From positions 8,255-72,254 of the forward strand of contig JBCBPV010000012.1 in assembly GCA_039820585.1 (NCBI GenBank): a stretch of 64,000 nucleotides of DNA. The letters run 5' to 3'. A program made the position numbers and the translations under genes. This stretch comes from JBCBGF01 sp039820585 (GTDB taxonomy: Bacteria > Pseudomonadota > Alphaproteobacteria > Rhodobacterales > Rhodobacteraceae). A model generated the notes under the pieces. The model was not told where the DNA came from. It saw nothing but the letters and a program-made list of their open reading frames with translations, and ran no database searches. This document shows, in pieces, positions 61,151 through 64,000 of the stretch; the stretch's first letter is position 1, and each line of letters begins with the position of its first letter.

Positions 61151-62431
61151 TTATTCCACCGACTTGCGGATCCGCTGCACCGCCCACCAGACCACGATGA
61201 TTACCAGCGGCGTGACCACGGCTGTCATCACCAGCTGCGAAACATTCAGCCCCTCGCCCACTGGCCCCAACAGATAGACCGCAAGGTTCACTGCGTAATA
61301 GCTAATCGCCACGACGCTGAGCCCTTCAACCGTGCGCTGCAACCGCAGTTGCAGATCGGCACGCTTGTCCATGCTTTCCAGAAGCGCCTGGTTCTGGGCC
61401 GAGCGTTCCACATCCACCCGTGTCCTGAGCAGGTTGCCCGCCCGCATCGCCCGTTCGGCCATGGCGCCCATCCGTCCCTGGGCGGCCTTGACCGTGCGCA
61501 TTGCGGGATCGAACCGGCGCAACATGAACTCGCCAAAGGTCTGGCGCCCGCCAAACCGCTCTTCGCGCATCACGTCGATCCGCTGTTGGACAAGCGCCTC
61601 ATACGCGCCCGTTGCCCCGAAACGGAACGAGTTCTGCGCCAGCATATTCTCCAATTCTGACGAGATCGCCAGAAGCCCCTTCAGCGTCTCGTCCGAGCTG
61701 TCACCACCCCCCGACATCTGACCCATCAGTTCGGTCAGTTCGGTATCAATCTCGCCCATCCGCGCGCCAAGATCGCGCACGCGCGACAGGCCCAGCATCG
61801 ACATGGACTTATAGGTCTCGATCTCGCACAGCCGCTGCACGATCCGCCCCACCCGGCGTGCGCCGGTTGCTGGCCGGACGAAGACGGCAAAGCGCATATG
61901 CCCCGCCGGATCGATCCGGAAATCGCCCGCGACGATGGCCGAGTTGTCCAGCACATGGCTGGCTGCCAGGCTTTCGGGCACAAACCAGTCGCCCAGCTTG
62001 TCGGCCACGCCGTTTTCGCCCGCCAACATCTCGACCCGGATCAGCGCCGAGGTGATGCGCGCGCCGGGCGCCTTGGCCAGCCAATCCTCTGGGAAGACTT
62101 CGAAAGTTGCGGCGTCGAAGGGTTTCTCGGCGACGCCAGTATCAAAGATCGTGTAGGTTACGAACTCGGTATGGCTTTCCCATTTCAGCCGGTACTTGCC
62201 GATCTCACCGAACCAATGGGTCGCACCGGGCTGCGGATGCGCGGCCCCGAACCTGTCCAGCAGCGCAATCAGGTGATCCCTGTCGAGACTGCGGTCCCGC
62301 GCGGCAGCATCCTTGGGCTGTTTGATCGCGAGATAGGCGGCTCTGCACGGCGCCTCAAGCGGTGGAAATGGCCGCGCGTGCAGCTCATTCGCCATTTTGT
62401 AGCGGAGCGGGTGGTCTTCGATCGGGCTCAT
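61151..62431 (-). CDS. DUF3422 family membrane protein
   Basis: The 426-residue protein starts DHPLRYKMANELHARPFPPL, the signature of DUF3422. The middle part is soluble, with helical stretches (TLKGLLAISSELENMLAQNS), and the C-terminal end has two hydrophobic segments (LSVVAISYYAVNLAVYLLGP and LVMTAVVTPLVIIVVWWAVQ) preceded by a coiled-coil-like region. The function is unknown. It is convergent with the transporter operon. Confidence 0.87.
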   Translation of the reverse strand: MSPIEDHPLRYKMANELHARPFPPLEAPCRAAYLAIKQPKDAAARDRSLDRDHLIALLDRFGAAHPQPGATHWFGEIGKYRLKWESHTEFVTYTIFDTGVAEKPFDAATFEVFPEDWLAKAPGARITSALIRVEMLAGENGVADKLGDWFVPESLAASHVLDNSAIVAGDFRIDPAGHMRFAVFVRPATGARRVGRIVQRLCEIETYKSMSMLGLSRVRDLGARMGEIDTELTELMGQMSGGGDSSDETLKGLLAISSELENMLAQNSFRFGATGAYEALVQQRIDVMREERFGGRQTFGEFMLRRFDPAMRTVKAAQGRMGAMAERAMRAGNLLRTRVDVERSAQNQALLESMDKRADLQLRLQRTVEGLSVVAISYYAVNLAVYLLGPVGEGLNVSQLVMTAVVTPLVIIVVWWAVQRIRKSVE

Positions 62432-62478
62432 ACGCCAGCCTCACGTGTTTTGCGCGAACCTAGACAAAATGAGCGGGC

Positions 62479-62507
62479 TGTAAACAAAAAAGTACAATTG
62501 TTTTCAA
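62479..62507 (-). promoter_or_regulatory. Probable promoter of the DUF3422 gene
   Basis: On the minus strand TTGAAA (62507-62502), a 17-base spacer and TTTACA (62484-62479) form a moderate sigma-70 type promoter in an AT-rich island, giving a leader of about 40 nt before the ATG at 62431. Confidence 0.45.
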
Positions 62508-62546
62508 CACTTAGATGTACACGGCGGTGTACCGCAGTTGGGCGAC

Positions 62547-62667
62547 CCCCTCACCCTTACCCTACCCCCCGAGGGGAGAGGGGACCTGTTCTGCCTGGGA
62601 GTTGGTCTGTCTCTCTATTCCCGATGGTGTCCCTGCTCCCCTCGGGGGAGAGGGTAAGGGTGAGGGC
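62547..62667. repeat. REP-like element pair upstream of the SelD fusion gene
   Basis: CCCTCACCCTTACCCT (62548-62563) is exactly repeated inverted as AGGGTAAGGGTGAGGG (62651-62666), a perfect 16-bp outer stem. Each side also has its own inner palindrome (CCCCCCGAGGGGAGAGGGG on the left, CCCCTCGGGGGAGAGGG on the right). It is the longest member of this repeat family in the window. Confidence 0.8.
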
Positions 62668-62722
62668 GCCTCTAGCTGCAAATTCCCTCGACTTCCCCGC
62701 ACCCTACGCCATAGTCCGCCCC

Positions 62723-64000
62723 ATGACCCCCCTGCCCCTCACCCGAGATCTCGTGCTGATCGGCGGTGGCCACGCCCACGCACTGGTCCTGCGCCGCTGG
62801 GGCATGCGGCCCCTGCCCGGCGCGCGGCTGACGCTGATCAATCCCGGACCCACCGCGCCCTATACCGGCATGCTGCCAGGCTTTATTGCCGGTCACTATG
62901 CGCGTGACGAGCTGGAGATCGACCTCGTCCGCCTTGCCCGCTTCGCAGGCGCCCGGCTGATCCTGGGGGAAGCGGAAGGGATTGATCGCAAAAACCAGCG
63001 CATTCAGGTCTCGGGCCGGGGCGATATCGGCTATGACGTGGCCTCCATCGACATTGGCATCACCTCGGACATGCCTGATCTGCCTGGCTTTCTCGACCAC
63101 GGCATCCCTGCCAAACCGCTTGGGATCCTGGCCCACCGCTGGGCTGCGTTTCGCGACAACACAGGCCCGGCCGAGATCGTGGTGATCGGCGGCGGTGTGG
63201 GCGGGGTGGAGCTGGCCCTGGCCATGCAGTTTGCCATGGCCCATCGCGATCGGCCCGTGCAGGTCACGATCATCGACAGCGGTACCGCCCTGCCCGGTCT
63301 TGGGCCCCGGGCGCGCAAGGCCTTGCTGTTCCAGCTTGCGTTCAAGGGCATCACACTGATGGAACACACCGCCGTCCGGTCGGTTGAGGCCGAAGCGGTC
63401 ACGCTCACCAACGGCCAGCGCATCCCGTCGCACTTCACCGTCGGGGCGGCGGGTGCGCGGCCCTATCGCTGGCTGGCGACCACCGGGCTTGACCTGACCG
63501 ATGGCTACCTCGACACTGATGCGAGCCTGCGCACATCGGACCCCGCAATCTATGCCGCGGGCGATTGCGCGCACCTCACCCACGCGCCCAGGCCCAAGGC
63601 AGGCGTCTTCGCGGTGCGCGCAGCCCCGGTGCTGGCCCACAACCTGCGCGCCGATCTGGCGGGCGGCGCGCGGCGGCGGTTTGAGCCGCAGGGCGATTAC
63701 CTCAAGCTGATCTCGCTGGGTCACAAGGCGGCTTTGGGCGAGAAATGGGGGCTGGTGGTTCTCAGCCAGTGGGTCTGGGCGCAAAAAGACCGGATCGACC
63801 GGCGCTTCATGGATAAGCTGGCTGACCTGCCGCGCATGCCCGCCCCGGCCGTGCCGCGCGAGGCGGCCCATGGCGTGCGGGCGGCGTTGGGCGACACGCC
63901 GCTTTGTGGTGGCTGCGGTGCCAAGGTGGGCGGTGATGCGCTGGCGCGGGTGCTGGCGGATCTGCCGGGTCCGGGGCGGGCAGATGTGGACAGCATGCCC
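62723..64000 (+). CDS. selD: FAD-dependent oxidoreductase fused to selenide, water dikinase (3' part cut by window edge)
   Basis: The first 426 residues are present. Residues 1-370 form a pyridine nucleotide-disulfide oxidoreductase: the FAD loop LVLIGGGHAHALVLRRWGM near the N terminus, the NAD(P)H loop EIVVIGGGVGGVELALAMQF and the second FAD motif AIYAAGDCAHL. After a linker comes PLCGGCGAKVGGDALARVLA, the N-terminal catalytic region of SelD with Cys and Lys. SelD makes selenophosphate for selenocysteine. Such NDH-SelD fusions are known in Rhodobacteraceae; the oxidoreductase may supply reduced selenium. The ATG at 62723 begins the FAD fold directly. Confidence 0.9.
   Translation, partial: MTPLPLTRDLVLIGGGHAHALVLRRWGMRPLPGARLTLINPGPTAPYTGMLPGFIAGHYARDELEIDLVRLARFAGARLILGEAEGIDRKNQRIQVSGRGDIGYDVASIDIGITSDMPDLPGFLDHGIPAKPLGILAHRWAAFRDNTGPAEIVVIGGGVGGVELALAMQFAMAHRDRPVQVTIIDSGTALPGLGPRARKALLFQLAFKGITLMEHTAVRSVEAEAVTLTNGQRIPSHFTVGAAGARPYRWLATTGLDLTDGYLDTDASLRTSDPAIYAAGDCAHLTHAPRPKAGVFAVRAAPVLAHNLRADLAGGARRRFEPQGDYLKLISLGHKAALGEKWGLVVLSQWVWAQKDRIDRRFMDKLADLPRMPAPAVPREAAHGVRAALGDTPLCGGCGAKVGGDALARVLADLPGPGRADVDSMP

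Noticed and set aside
1..64000. tRNA genes, integrase genes or attachment sites that would mark a genomic island
   Set aside because: No tRNA-like T-arm sequence in a foldable context, no integrase or transposase motif and no matching flanking repeats were found.

Overview
The window reads as chromosomal DNA of a GC-rich alphaproteobacterium of the Rhodobacteraceae (Roseobacter group). Pointers are the backbone aroA-cmk-rpsA-ihfB-lapA-trpF, the cluster phoH-ybeY-corC-lnt-metK-trmB, a SAM/SAH-type riboswitch in front of metK (a class known mainly from Rhodobacterales), a Hint-domain secreted protein, and Fnr-type boxes in front of cytochrome genes. No rRNA, tRNA, CRISPR array or intact mobile element was seen.

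Layout. 1-7.5 kb: D-xylose utilisation, with a divergent ROK repressor (cut by the left edge) and the operon xylF-xylH-xylG-xylB-xylA. 7.6-10.7 kb: MATE efflux pump, a lower-GC LysE exporter and a small methyltransferase. 10.7-13.2 kb: a degraded patch holding the 3' end of an RHS toxin gene with its probable immunity gene, then an internal fragment of a GspE/PilB-type ATPase. 13.3-18.2 kb: PPK2 polyphosphate kinase, sulfotransferase, parE and an orphan HTH plus nuclease-like gene. 18.2-19.9 kb: a repeat-rich spacer with phased direct repeats, a lipoprotein with a collagen-like GLP tail, and two tiny genes. 19.9-23.7 kb: two paralogous small cytochromes c, each behind an Fnr-type box, an old-yellow-enzyme homologue, a DMT transporter and a kinase-fold protein. 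23.7-28.6 kb: lolD-lolC/E, Hint protein, and the operon ihfB-lapA-trpF-GNAT. 28.9-37.8 kb: rpsA, cmk and aroA on the minus strand with several accessory genes between them, including a VOC-ArsR operon with an obvious operator. 37.9-46.1 kb: trmB, metK, lnt, corC, ybeY, phoH, with a gamma-glutamyltranspeptidase inserted on the other strand. 46.2-51.9 kb: fused CoA-transferase, FkbM methyltransferase, glpR-glpD. 51.9-60.6 kb: two M20 peptidases and a dipeptide-type ABC transporter split into divergent units. 60.6-64 kb: GNAT, DUF3422 protein and an oxidoreductase-SelD fusion cut by the right edge.

Functional links. The xyl genes form a complete uptake-to-xylulose-5-phosphate route. ABC ATPase, argE and probably the neighbouring amidohydrolase form one minus-strand unit facing the binding protein and permeases, which suggests import and hydrolysis of peptide-like or N-acylated compounds. 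Three genes (PPK2, two cytochromes) carry TTGAT-N4-ATCAA-type boxes at matching distances from their start codons, suggesting a common oxygen-limitation or NO response. The most unusual parts are the orphan RHS toxin tip with immunity gene, the orphan HTH-nuclease gene after parE, the phased GTGTAC repeats and collagen-like lipoprotein near 18.7-19.3 kb, and the Fnr-box trio.
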